From: Salmonella bongori NCTC 12419
GTDB lineage: Bacteria; Pseudomonadota; Gammaproteobacteria; Enterobacterales; Enterobacteriaceae
Length of the DNA stretch: 64,000 nt
Reading direction: 5' to 3'
Assembly: GCF_000252995.1 (NCBI RefSeq)
Contig: NC_015761.1
Span: 2,108,001 to 2,172,000, forward strand
Position 1 is the first letter of the stretch, and every line of letters begins with the position of its first letter. Shown piece after piece: positions 34,772 to 43,361 of this stretch. A program made the position numbers and the translations under genes. The notes under the pieces are model-generated. The model saw nothing but the letters and a program-made list of their open reading frames with translations. It was not told where the DNA came from and did no database searches.

Positions 34772-36805
34772 ATGACTCAAGTCGCGAAGAAAATTCTGGT
34801 AACGTGCGCGCTGCCGTACGCCAACGGCTCTATCCACCTCGGCCATATGCTGGAGCACATCCAGGCTGATGTCTGGGTCCGTTACCAGCGAATGCGCGGC
34901 CACGAGGTCAACTTCATCTGCGCCGACGACGCCCACGGCACGCCTATTATGCTGAAAGCGCAACAGCTTGGTATTACGCCTGAGCAGATGATTGGCGAGA
35001 TGAGCCAGGAGCATCAGACGGATTTCGCTGGCTTTAACATTAGCTATGATAACTATCACTCTACCCATAGCGATGAAAACCGCGAGCTGTCAGAGCTTAT
35101 CTACACTCGTCTGAAAGAGAACGGTTTTATTAAAAACCGCACCATCTCTCAGCTTTACGATCCGGAAAAAGGCATGTTCCTGCCGGATCGTTTTGTGAAA
35201 GGCACCTGCCCGAAATGTAAAGCGGCGGATCAGTACGGCGACAACTGCGAAGTGTGCGGCGCGACCTACAGCCCGACCGAGCTGATCGAACCGAAATCGG
35301 TGGTTTCTGGCGCGACGCCGGTCATGCGCGATTCCGAACACTTCTTCTTTGACCTTCCCTCTTTCAGCGAAATGCTACAGGCGTGGACGCGCAGCGGCGC
35401 GCTTCAGGAACAGGTCGCCAACAAAATGCAGGAATGGTTTGAATCCGGCCTGCAACAGTGGGATATCTCCCGCGATGCGCCGTACTTTGGTTTCGAAATC
35501 CCCAACGCGCCGGGCAAATATTTCTATGTCTGGCTGGATGCGCCGATAGGTTATATGGGTTCCTTCAAAAATCTGTGCGATAAGCGTGGCGACACAACCC
35601 GCTTTGAAGAGTACTGGAAGAAAGACTCCGATGCCGAGCTGTATCACTTCATCGGCAAAGATATCGTCTACTTCCACAGCCTGTTCTGGCCTGCCATGCT
35701 GGAAGGCAGCAACTTCCGTAAGCCGACCAACCTGTTCGTTCACGGTTACGTCACGGTGAACGGCGCGAAGATGTCCAAATCGCGCGGCACCTTTATTAAA
35801 GCCAGCACCTGGCTGAACCATTTCGACGCTGACAGCCTGCGCTACTACTACGCCGCCAAGCTTTCTTCACGTATCGACGATATCGATCTGAACCTGGAAG
35901 ACTTTGTCCAGCGCGTTAATGCCGATATCGTCAACAAAGTGGTTAACCTGGCGTCCCGTAACGCCGGTTTTATCAACAAACGTTTTGACGGTGTGCTGGC
36001 CGCTGATCTGGCCGATCCACAGTTGTATAAAACGTTTACTGACGCTGCGGCAGGGATTGGCGAAGCGTGGGAAAGCCGGGAGTTTGGTAAGGCGATCCGC
36101 GAAATCATGGCGCTGGCTGACCTGGCTAACCGCTATGTGGACGAACAAGCGCCGTGGGTGGTTGCCAAACAGGAAGGCCGCGACGCGGACCTGCAGGCAA
36201 TTTGCTCGATGGGCATCAACCTGTTCCGCGTGTTGATGACGTATCTGAAGCCGGTGCTGCCGACGCTCTCTGAACGCGTTGAGGCTTTCCTCAACTGCGA
36301 ACTGAGCTGGGATGCTATCGAACAGCCGCTGCTCGGTCACAAGGTGAATACCTTCAAGGCGCTGTATAACCGCATCGACATGAAACAGGTTGAAGCGTTG
36401 GTCGACGCGTCGAAAGAAGAGGTAAAAGCAGCAGCGGCCCCGGTGACCGGTCCATTAGCCGACTTCCCGATTCAGGAAACCATCACCTTTGACGATTTCG
36501 CCAAAGTTGACCTGCGCGTAGCATTGATTGAAAACGCCGAGTTTGTGGAAGGCTCTGACAAATTGCTGCGTCTAACGCTGGATCTGGGTGGCGAGAAGCG
36601 TAACGTCTTCTCCGGTATCCGCTCCGCCTACCCGGACCCGCAGGCGCTGATTGGCCGCCAGACGGTTATGGTCGCTAATCTCGCACCGCGCAAAATGCGC
36701 TTTGGCGTTTCCGAGGGAATGGTAATGGCAGCAGGTCCGGGCGGGAAAGACATCTTCCTGTTAAGCCCTGATGACGGCGCGAAGCCGGGTCAGCAAGTAA
36801 AATAA
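34772..36805 (+). CDS. metG: Methionyl-tRNA synthetase MetG
   Basis: Class I aminoacyl-tRNA synthetase charging tRNAMet, 677 residues. The HIGH-type motif is HLGH in ANGSIHLGHMLEH, and KMSKS is in GAKMSKSRGTF. Zinc knuckle cysteines are in CPKCKAADQ and CEVCGATY. An anticodon-binding helical domain follows, and the C-terminal EMAP-II-like tRNA-binding/dimerisation domain begins near residue 575 (DFAKVDLRVA). The start MTQVAKKILVTCALPYANG is the conserved one, although the upstream sequence offers only a weak GAAG ribosome site. A strong terminator follows. Confidence 0.98.
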   Translation: MTQVAKKILVTCALPYANGSIHLGHMLEHIQADVWVRYQRMRGHEVNFICADDAHGTPIMLKAQQLGITPEQMIGEMSQEHQTDFAGFNISYDNYHSTHSDENRELSELIYTRLKENGFIKNRTISQLYDPEKGMFLPDRFVKGTCPKCKAADQYGDNCEVCGATYSPTELIEPKSVVSGATPVMRDSEHFFFDLPSFSEMLQAWTRSGALQEQVANKMQEWFESGLQQWDISRDAPYFGFEIPNAPGKYFYVWLDAPIGYMGSFKNLCDKRGDTTRFEEYWKKDSDAELYHFIGKDIVYFHSLFWPAMLEGSNFRKPTNLFVHGYVTVNGAKMSKSRGTFIKASTWLNHFDADSLRYYYAAKLSSRIDDIDLNLEDFVQRVNADIVNKVVNLASRNAGFINKRFDGVLAADLADPQLYKTFTDAAAGIGEAWESREFGKAIREIMALADLANRYVDEQAPWVVAKQEGRDADLQAICSMGINLFRVLMTYLKPVLPTLSERVEAFLNCELSWDAIEQPLLGHKVNTFKALYNRIDMKQVEALVDASKEEVKAAAAPVTGPLADFPIQETITFDDFAKVDLRVALIENAEFVEGSDKLLRLTLDLGGEKRNVFSGIRSAYPDPQALIGRQTVMVANLAPRKMRFGVSEGMVMAAGPGGKDIFLLSPDDGAKPGQQVK

Positions 36806-36811
36806 GCAATC

Positions 36812-36836
36812 AGCCGGAGTATACTCCGGCTTTTTT
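36812..36836 (+). terminator. Intrinsic terminator of metG
   Basis: A perfect 20-base palindrome built from AGCCGGAGTA and its complement ends in TTTTTT, six bases after the metG stop. Confidence 0.93.
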
Positions 36837-37072
36837 ATCAGATTCATCCGGGTGGCGACGCCCCCCTTATCCAGCCAGGCTTCAGGCAGTATCTATCCTG
36901 CGCATTTTAATTTTTTCCTTAATAAGCAATAGCGTTAATGATCCATATCCGGACTGCTAAATAACCGCTAAAAGTCATATCCTGTTCCCCCTGATACATT
37001 GCTATTTGTGGGTCACATTAATTCATTGTAATTATTTTAAAAACCCAATCATTATATAAAACGGAGTTTTAG

Positions 37073-37531
37073 ATGAAAATTTCTGGCAAGTTATTATCCG
37101 CAGCATTGACTTCCGTACTGGTATTCACTCTTGCTGGTTGCGGCGATAAAGAAGAATCAAAAACCTTTAACGCTAACCTGGCGGGTACAGAAATCTCCAT
37201 TACTTATACCTATAAAGGCGACAAAATTCTTAAGCAAACGTCTGAAAGTAAAATCAGCTATGCCACGGTAGGCGCCAAAACAAAAGAAGAAGCGGCTAAA
37301 ATTCTCGATCCGTTGAGTGCGAAATATAAAAATATCGGCGGAGTGGAAGAAAAACTCACCTATAAAGAGACCTATGCCCAGGAAAACGTCTCTGTGGATA
37401 TGGAAAAAGTAGACTTCAAGGCCTTACAGGGCGTTTCAGGGACGATGGTGTCCGGCGATACCAGTAAGGGCATCAGCATGAAACAAACCCAGACGCTGCT
37501 GGAAGCCGCGGGTTTTAAAGAAACGAAATAA
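37073..37531 (+). CDS. yehR: Lipoprotein YehR
   Basis: Small lipoprotein of unknown function, 152 residues. The N-terminal signal ends in the lipobox LAGC with acylated Cys near residue 23, followed by GDKEE. The mature part is rich in lysine, glutamate and threonine, and belongs to the YehR-type DUF1307 family. ACGGAG precedes the ATG. In E. coli a long block (yehH to yehQ) lies between metG and yehR. Here the two are 267 bases apart, and that gap holds only the metG terminator and AT-rich sequence. Confidence 0.88.
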   Translation: MKISGKLLSAALTSVLVFTLAGCGDKEESKTFNANLAGTEISITYTYKGDKILKQTSESKISYATVGAKTKEEAAKILDPLSAKYKNIGGVEEKLTYKETYAQENVSVDMEKVDFKALQGVSGTMVSGDTSKGISMKQTQTLLEAAGFKETK

Positions 37532-37572
37532 CCGGCAGACGTGCAGGCAGGCAACATACCTTGTATAGTGTT

Positions 37573-37655
37573 GCCTGATAGCGTTGCGCTTATCAGGCCT
37601 GCATTCGGAAATATGATTGGCAGGCCGGATAAAACGCTCACGTTGCTATCCGACA
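37573..37655. repeat. REP pair (BIME)
   Basis: Two REP-type palindromes lie in the gap between the convergent yehR and yehS: GCCTGATA...TATCAGGC (37573-37598) and GCCGGATA...TATCCG (37625-37652), in opposite orientation with a short spacer. They are extragenic palindromic repeats, probably stabilising 3' ends or binding gyrase. Confidence 0.8.
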
Positions 37656-37669
37656 CCGGGCAGTCCAAC

Positions 37670-38140
37670 TCAGGCTTTCGCCACATGTTCGCGCGCCGCC
37701 AGGCCGCGCAGGAAATAACGCAGGAACTGGTCGCCACATTCCCGGAAGTTTTTGTGGTCCGGCGCACGCATCATGGCAGTGATCTCCGGCATCGAGACGC
37801 GGAACTGCTGGCCGGTAAGTATCGCCAGAATATCATCCGTTTTTAGCGAAAAGGCGATACGCAACTTTTTCAGTACCACGTTGTTGTTGATGCGACGCTC
37901 CGGCGTCAACTCTGGCGCCGTCTCATCTTTGCCACGTTTTTCGTAAATGAGGCCGTTAAGAAAAGAGGACAATACGATATCCGGGCAACGCTGAAACCCC
38001 TCTTCCTCTTCTTTGCGCAGCCAGACTGCAATCTGCTCCGGCGTAGCGTCAACGTTACCCAGCGCCATGATGCGCACCAGATCGGTATTATTAGCTTTCA
38101 GAATGTAGCGCACGCTACGCAGAATATCGTTACTCAGCAT
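37670..38140 (-). CDS. yehS: DUF1456 protein YehS
   Basis: 156-residue cytoplasmic protein made of two related repeats. Residues about 3-60 (LSNDILRSVRYILKANNTDLVRIMALG) and about 85-150 (NNVVLKKLRIAFSLKTDDILAIL) share the same N-x-x-L-x-x-x-R pattern. Function is unknown. The ATG at 38140 is chosen because the product then equals the E. coli length and start. It lies 46 bases downstream of btsR on the same strand and may be cotranscribed with btsSR. Confidence 0.9.
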   Translation of the reverse strand: MLSNDILRSVRYILKANNTDLVRIMALGNVDATPEQIAVWLRKEEEEGFQRCPDIVLSSFLNGLIYEKRGKDETAPELTPERRINNNVVLKKLRIAFSLKTDDILAILTGQQFRVSMPEITAMMRAPDHKNFRECGDQFLRYFLRGLAAREHVAKA

Positions 38141-38186
38141 GAGACCTTCGGTCGTTTCTATGGCAAAACGATATTCTAACAGTCTT

Positions 38187-38906
38187 TCACAGGCCAATCG
38201 CCTCTTTTAAACTTTTCAGATAGCGGCGGCTCACCGGCACCGTCAGACCATTACGTAGCATCAGCTCTGCCTGCCCATTATCTTCCAGTCTGATTTCCTG
38301 CAAATGAGCCATATTGACCAGATACTGGCGATGGCAGCGCAGTAGCGGCGTCCGGCTTTCCAGAGTTCGCAGCGTCAGTTCGGTAAATCCCTCTTTCCCT
38401 TCGCTACTGGTCACATAGACCCCACTCATACGACTACTGACGAAAGCCACATCATTCATTTGCAATAAATAGATCCGGCTGTGCCCGGTACAGGGGATGA
38501 ATTTTAGCGCCTGTTGGTTTTCCGGCAGCAATGACACATCCTGTTTACTACGCTCCTGACGCAAACGGTGTAACGTTTTCTCCAGCCGCTTCTCTTCTAT
38601 CGGTTTGAGCAGATAATCAAAAGCGTTCTCTTCAAAGGCTTTGATAGCGTATTCATCAAATGCGGTCAAAAAGACGATATACGGACGGTGTTCCGGATCA
38701 AGCATTCCTACCATTTCCAGTCCACTGATACGCGGCATCTGAATGTCCAGAAACAGAACATCCGGGCGCAACTTATGCACCGCGCCAATTGCTTCAACCG
38801 CATTCGAACACTCGCCAACGATCTCAATATCATCCTGCCCCAGGAGCAGAACCCGCAGATTTTCTCGCGCTAACGGCTCATCATCCACAATCAGCACTTT
38901 AATCAT
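38187..38906 (-). CDS. btsR: LytTR response regulator BtsR (YehT)
   Basis: Response regulator of the high-affinity pyruvate-sensing BtsS/BtsR pair, which activates the pyruvate transporter btsT (yjiY) in E. coli and its relatives. It has 239 residues: a receiver domain with acidic residues in IVDDEP, phospho-acceptor Asp54 in LFLDIQMP and the conserved lysine in LLKPIEEKR, then a LytTR DNA-binding domain (about 135-238). Its ATG overlaps the end of btsS by 4 bases. Confidence 0.95.
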   Translation of the reverse strand: MIKVLIVDDEPLARENLRVLLLGQDDIEIVGECSNAVEAIGAVHKLRPDVLFLDIQMPRISGLEMVGMLDPEHRPYIVFLTAFDEYAIKAFEENAFDYLLKPIEEKRLEKTLHRLRQERSKQDVSLLPENQQALKFIPCTGHSRIYLLQMNDVAFVSSRMSGVYVTSSEGKEGFTELTLRTLESRTPLLRCHRQYLVNMAHLQEIRLEDNGQAELMLRNGLTVPVSRRYLKSLKEAIGL

Positions 38907-40588
38907 GCGTCCTCCTCCAGTGGAAGTCGTAAAGTGATTCGGGTAAAGCAGTCCGGCTCGCAGACCACGCTAATGCCATAATCATCGCCAAAATGTTCGC
39001 GCAGACGTTTATCCACCAGGCTCATCCCCAACCCGTTGCCGCTGGCGGAAGGCATATACAACCCCGCATTATCTTCAATATCTAATATCAGATATTGTCC
39101 TTCGCGCCGGGCGTTAATAGAGACTTTACCGGTATCAAGCAGTTGCGATGTACCGTGTTTAATCGCGTTCTCTACAATCGGCTGTAGCGTAAACGCCGGT
39201 AATTTCTGGTGCGCCAGCGTCTGTGGAACATCAAGATGAATTTGCAGGCTCGACTGAAAACGCGCTTTCTCAATTTGCAGATAAGCGTTTACATGCTCAA
39301 TTTCATCAGCCAGGGTGACAATTTCCGACGGGCGTTTTAAATTTTTGCGAAAAAAGGTCGAAAGATATTGCACCAGCTGACTGGCTTGCTCACTGTCGCG
39401 ACGAATCACCGCTTTAATGGTATTTAGCGCGTTAAACAGAAAATGTGGATTCACCTGTGCGTGCAACAGTTTAATCTCTGACTGCGTCAACAGCGCCTTC
39501 TGCCGTTCGTACTGCCCGGCAAGGATCTGTGCGGATAAAAGCTGCGCAATCCCTTCCCCCAGCGTGCGGTTAATTGAACTGAAAAGTCGATTTTTCGCTT
39601 CGTATAATTTAATGGTGCCCATCACTCGCTGATTTTCGCCACGCAGGGGGATCACCAGCGTCGAACCCAGTTTACACTGTGGATGGAGCGAGCAACGGTA
39701 CGGCACCTCATTGCCATCAGCGTAAACCACTTCTCCGGTTTCGATCGCTTTTAGCGTATAACCTGATGAAATGGGTTTTCCTGGCAGATGGTGATCATCG
39801 CCGATGCCGGTAAAAGCCAGCAATTTTTCACGATCGGTGATCGCGACCGCGCCAATATCCAGCTCCTGATATAGCACCTGCGCCACTTTCATACTGTTCA
39901 CTTCGTTAAATCCCTGACGCAAAATCCCTTCCGTGGACGCGGCGACCTTCAGCGCGGTTGCCGAAAATGCCGACGTATATTTTTCAAACATGGCGCGCTT
40001 ATCGAGCAAAATACGCATGAACAGCGCGGCGCCGACGGTATTTGTCACCATCATCGGCGCAGCAATATTACTGACCAAATGCAGGGCATTTTCAAACGGT
40101 CTGGCTATTAATAAAATGATCAGCATCTGCACCAGTTCAGCAACAAACGTAATCGCCCCCGCCGTCAGCGGGCTAAACACTTTGTCCGGGCGTCCACGGC
40201 GTATCAAAACGCTGTGTACCAGCCCGCCCAGCAGCCCTTCGACGATGGTGGAGATCATACAACTCAACGCCGTCATCCCCCCCATAGAGTACCGATGTAA
40301 TCCGCCGGTCAGGCCAACCAGCCCACCGACAATCGGCCCGCCGAGCAAACCGCCCATTACCGCGCCAATTGCTCGGGTATTGGCAATCGAATCTTCGATA
40401 TGTAGCCCAAAATACGTGCCCATAATGCAGAAGATAGAAAACGTGACGTAGCACAGGAGTTTGTGCGGCAGACGAACGGTTACCTGCATCAGCGGGATGA
40501 ACAGGCGCGTTTTACTCATTAGCCATGCAATGACCAGAAACACGCACATCTGCTGAAGCAGCAGCAACACCAGATTAAACTCGTACAT
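38903..40588 (-). CDS. btsS: Pyruvate-sensing histidine kinase BtsS (YehU)
   Basis: LytS-type sensor kinase, 561 residues. It has an N-terminal 5TM-LYT membrane domain (about 1-185, with GGLLGGPIVGGLVGLTGGLHRYSMGG), a GAF domain (about 220-350), a His_kinase domain with the motif HAQVNPHFLFNALNTI, and HATPase_c with QPIVENAIKHG. E. coli BtsS binds external pyruvate with high affinity. The ATG at 40588 restores the conserved MYEFNLVLLLLQQ start. An in-frame upstream extension of 34 codons is not conserved. It forms an operon with btsR (ATGA overlap) and is divergent from mlrA. Confidence 0.95.
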   Translation of the reverse strand: MYEFNLVLLLLQQMCVFLVIAWLMSKTRLFIPLMQVTVRLPHKLLCYVTFSIFCIMGTYFGLHIEDSIANTRAIGAVMGGLLGGPIVGGLVGLTGGLHRYSMGGMTALSCMISTIVEGLLGGLVHSVLIRRGRPDKVFSPLTAGAITFVAELVQMLIILLIARPFENALHLVSNIAAPMMVTNTVGAALFMRILLDKRAMFEKYTSAFSATALKVAASTEGILRQGFNEVNSMKVAQVLYQELDIGAVAITDREKLLAFTGIGDDHHLPGKPISSGYTLKAIETGEVVYADGNEVPYRCSLHPQCKLGSTLVIPLRGENQRVMGTIKLYEAKNRLFSSINRTLGEGIAQLLSAQILAGQYERQKALLTQSEIKLLHAQVNPHFLFNALNTIKAVIRRDSEQASQLVQYLSTFFRKNLKRPSEIVTLADEIEHVNAYLQIEKARFQSSLQIHLDVPQTLAHQKLPAFTLQPIVENAIKHGTSQLLDTGKVSINARREGQYLILDIEDNAGLYMPSASGNGLGMSLVDKRLREHFGDDYGISVVCEPDCFTRITLRLPLEEDA

Positions 40589-40810
40589 ACCCACAAACCA
40601 CACTTTAATTAAAAGCGCGTAACATACATTGAGTACGATTAACTTTCTTTGAACTGTTACATAAAAATATGAATTCGTGAGTACGATCACTTAAACACCC
40701 CGCCGCGCGCTGCGACGTCGCGTTTTAATGCATAAAAAACAGGCAAAACTTCCTGGTTCGTAAAAGAGCGTCTAAAGTTAAACCGGGACCGCGCGAGCAA
40801 GGGTGAGACG

Positions 40811-41551
40811 ATGGCGCTTTACACAATTGGTGAAGTGGCTTTGCTTTGTGATATCAATCCTGTCACGTTGCGCGCGTGGCAGCGACGTTATGGACTTTTA
40901 AAACCGCAGCGAACAGATGGCGGCCACCGTCTGTTTAACGATGCCGATATCGACAGAATTCGCGAAATCAAGCGCTGGATAGATAACGGTGTTCAGGTCG
41001 GCAAGGTAAAAGTGCTGCTCAGTAACGACAGCGATGACACCAGCGATCAGCCTAACGGCTGGCGCGAGCAACAGGAAATTCTGTTGCACTACTTACAAAG
41101 CAATAATCTGCACAGACTGCGACTATGGATCAAAGAACGCGGTCAGGACTACCCTGCACAAACGTTGACCACTAATCTGTTTGTTCCTCTACGGCGGCGA
41201 TTACAGTGCCAACAGCCAACCCTACAGGCGTTACTGGGTATTCTCGACGGTATACTGATCAATTATATTGCGCTTTGCCTGGCGTCTGCGCGTAAAAAGC
41301 AAGGTAAAGATGCGCTGGTGGTTGGCTGGAATATTCATGACACCACGCGACTGTGGCTGGAAGGCTGGGTCGCCAGCCAGCAAGGGTGGCGCATTGATGT
41401 GCTTGCCCATTCGCTCAACCAGCTTCGCCCGGAGTTGTTTGACGGCAAAACGTTACTGGTGTGGTGCGGAGAAAACCAGACGCTGGCGCAGCAGCAACAG
41501 CTCACAGCATGGCGCGCCCAGGGGCGCGACATTTATCCCCTTGGCACGTAA
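40811..41551 (+). CDS. mlrA: MerR-like activator MlrA of csgD/curli
   Basis: Transcription activator needed for csgD expression, and hence for curli and cellulose. It has 246 residues: an N-terminal MerR winged helix (IGEVALLCDINPVTLRAWQRRYGLLKPQRTDG) and a C-terminal effector-like domain that in E. coli contacts the PdeR/DgcM c-di-GMP module. TGAGACG precedes the ATG. CTAAAGTT at 40772-40779 loosely resembles a sigma-S -10, in line with known RpoS control. A small hairpin follows the stop. Confidence 0.95.
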   Translation: MALYTIGEVALLCDINPVTLRAWQRRYGLLKPQRTDGGHRLFNDADIDRIREIKRWIDNGVQVGKVKVLLSNDSDDTSDQPNGWREQQEILLHYLQSNNLHRLRLWIKERGQDYPAQTLTTNLFVPLRRRLQCQQPTLQALLGILDGILINYIALCLASARKKQGKDALVVGWNIHDTTRLWLEGWVASQQGWRIDVLAHSLNQLRPELFDGKTLLVWCGENQTLAQQQQLTAWRAQGRDIYPLGT

Positions 41552-41555
41552 ACAG

Positions 41556-41576
41556 AAGCTAACAAATTAGCTTTAT
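41556..41576 (+). terminator. Weak terminator after mlrA
   Basis: AAGCTAA / TTAGCTT with a CAAA loop is followed by TATT. It is short and AT-rich, so it is probably inefficient. Confidence 0.45.
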
Positions 41577-41610
41577 TGTATACTCCTTTTGTTAACATAA
41601 GGAGTACATA

Positions 41611-41718
41611 ATGCGCTTAGCGAAAATCGGTGTGATCGCACTTTTCCTGCTGATGGCTATCGGCGGCGTCGGCGGCGTGATGCTGGCAGGTTATACGTTT
41701 ATTTTGCATGCCGGGTGA
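41611..41718 (+). CDS. yohO: Small membrane protein YohO
   Basis: 35-residue single-span membrane peptide, MRLAKIGVIALFLLMAIGG followed by VGGVMLAGYTFILHAG, matching E. coli YohO almost residue for residue. A strong AAGGAG ribosome site is 7 bases upstream, and TATACT at 41579-41584 is a plausible -10. The last 20 bases overlap the 3' end of yehW on the other strand. Function is unknown. Confidence 0.92.
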   Translation: MRLAKIGVIALFLLMAIGGVGGVMLAGYTFILHAG

Positions 41719-42430
41719 TCGCGTGTCCCAGCCTTTCAAACAGGCGATCGATAATGATCGCCGCCAGCGCAACCAGCACCGCCCCCTGAATAACATAAGC
41801 CGTATTAAAGCCACTCAGCCCGATGATAATCGGTGTACCTAATGTACTGGCTCCCACCGTTGAGGCAATGGCTGCCGTACCGATATTAATTATCACCGAA
41901 GTCCGGATACCCGCCAGAATCACCGGCGCGGCCAGCGGTAATTCAACCTGATACAGCTGTTGCCAACGACTCATGCCCATACCGCAGGCAATGCTCATCA
42001 CGCTGGCAGGCACTGCCCCCAGACCTGCCAACGTTGCCTGCAGAATTGGCAATATGCCATACAGGATCAAGGCAATAATCGCCGGTTGCTGACCAAACCC
42101 CATTACGGGTACTGCAATCGCCAGCACGGCTACCGGCGGAAAGGTCTGCCCGACGGCGGCGATAGTCTCCACCAGCGGACGAAACGCTTTCCCGCCCTCT
42201 CGCGTGACCGCAATCCCTGCGCCGACCCCGACGGCGACAGCAAACAGACTTGAGACGCCCACCAACCAGAAATGGGCGAGTGCAAGGGCGATAAAACTCT
42301 CCTGCTGGTAGACCGGGCGCGGTAGATCGGGAAATAGCGCGCCGAAGAGCGGCTGGCTGTAGGGTAATCCAAACAACAGAAGTAAAAACAGAACAATAAG
42401 CCAGAGCAACGGATCAGCCAGTCGTTTCAC
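41699..42430 (-). CDS. yehW: Osmoprotectant ABC transporter permease YehW
   Basis: Inner-membrane permease of the YehZYXW (OpuC-type) uptake system, 243 residues with about six helices. The EAA-like loop is LAGLGAVPASVMSIACGMGMSRWQQL. A GTG start at 42430 matches the E. coli length and start (KxLxDPLxWL) and lies 17 bases inside yehX. A longer reading with an ATG at 42547 is not conserved. It is the last gene of the osmF operon. The transporter has low affinity for glycine betaine in E. coli. Confidence 0.92.
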   Translation of the reverse strand: MKRLADPLLWLIVLFLLLLFGLPYSQPLFGALFPDLPRPVYQQESFIALALAHFWLVGVSSLFAVAVGVGAGIAVTREGGKAFRPLVETIAAVGQTFPPVAVLAIAVPVMGFGQQPAIIALILYGILPILQATLAGLGAVPASVMSIACGMGMSRWQQLYQVELPLAAPVILAGIRTSVIINIGTAAIASTVGASTLGTPIIIGLSGFNTAYVIQGAVLVALAAIIIDRLFERLGHAITRHAK

Positions 42431-43361
42431 GGGTGGACGTCTCCGAAAGCAAGTCGCGGAAATGAAGCGTACCGCAGGGTTCGCCCTGCTGATTAGCCAC
42501 GGGCAGAATATCGCACCGACGCGCGACAAACATCGATAGCGCATCACGTAGCGTCATGCCCTCCACCAACGCGTCGCCGCTTAGCTGCTCATGCCGTCGT
42601 ACATAATCGCCTACGCTGCGCAACGAAAGCAGCCTTACACCCAGTTCGCTGCGGCCAAAAAAGGCCTGCACAAAATCATTTTCCGGGGAGGTCAACATGG
42701 AAAGCGGCGATCCCTGTTGAATAACGTTGCCGCCATCCATCAGCACCAGATGGTCGGCGAGACGCAGCGCTTCGTCAATATCATGCGTTACCAGTACGAT
42801 GGTGCGCCCCAGTAGACGATGGATGCGCGTCATCTCCTGTTGTAACGCGCCACGGGTAACCGGGTCCAGCGCACCGAAAGGTTCATCCATCAGTAAGACC
42901 TGTGGGTCGGCGGCCAGGGCCCGCGCGACGCCGACCCGCTGCTGTTGTCCGCCGGAAAGCTGATGTGGATAGCGATCACGCAACGTACTTTCCAGTCCCA
43001 ATAAAGCCATCAACTCATCAATACGATCGTTAATCCGCGAACGCGGCCATTTTTGTAGTTGTGGTACGGTGGCGATATTTTGCGCCACCGTCCAGTGAGG
43101 AAAAAGGCCGATTGACTGAATGGCATAGCCCATACGCCGGCGCAGTTCAAGCACCGGCAGGCTGCGGATCTCTTCCCCGGCAAAGCGGATCGTCCCACTG
43201 TCATGTTCCACCAGTCGGTTAATCATTTTCAGCGTGGTTGACTTTCCTGAGCCGGAAGTGCCAATCAGTACCGAAAAGCTGCCTTCGCTAAAGTGCAGGT
43301 TGAGATCGCTGACGGCCTGCTGATCGCCGAAGGTTTTACTGACATGGTTAAATTCAATCAT
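42414..43361 (-). CDS. yehX: Osmoprotectant ABC transporter ATPase YehX
   Basis: ATP-binding subunit, 315 residues. Motifs are Walker A GTSGSGKST, signature LSGGQQQRVGVARALA, Walker B VLLMDEPFGALD and the switch His in VLVTHDIDEA. A C-terminal CBS-like regulatory part (about 245-315) is usual for OpuCA/ProV relatives. The start overlaps the yehY end by 8 bases. Confidence 0.95.
   Translation of the reverse strand: MIEFNHVSKTFGDQQAVSDLNLHFSEGSFSVLIGTSGSGKSTTLKMINRLVEHDSGTIRFAGEEIRSLPVLELRRRMGYAIQSIGLFPHWTVAQNIATVPQLQKWPRSRINDRIDELMALLGLESTLRDRYPHQLSGGQQQRVGVARALAADPQVLLMDEPFGALDPVTRGALQQEMTRIHRLLGRTIVLVTHDIDEALRLADHLVLMDGGNVIQQGSPLSMLTSPENDFVQAFFGRSELGVRLLSLRSVGDYVRRHEQLSGDALVEGMTLRDALSMFVARRCDILPVANQQGEPCGTLHFRDLLSETSTRETTG

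Noticed and set aside
37573..37655. Repeated palindromes that could suggest a CRISPR or attachment site
   Set aside because: There are only two units, of REP sequence type, without regular spacers, cas genes, integrase or tRNA.
40589..40690. Possible 34-codon N-terminal extension of BtsS
   Set aside because: The conserved kinase start is the ATG at 40588. The extra codons lie in the btsS/mlrA divergent promoter region.
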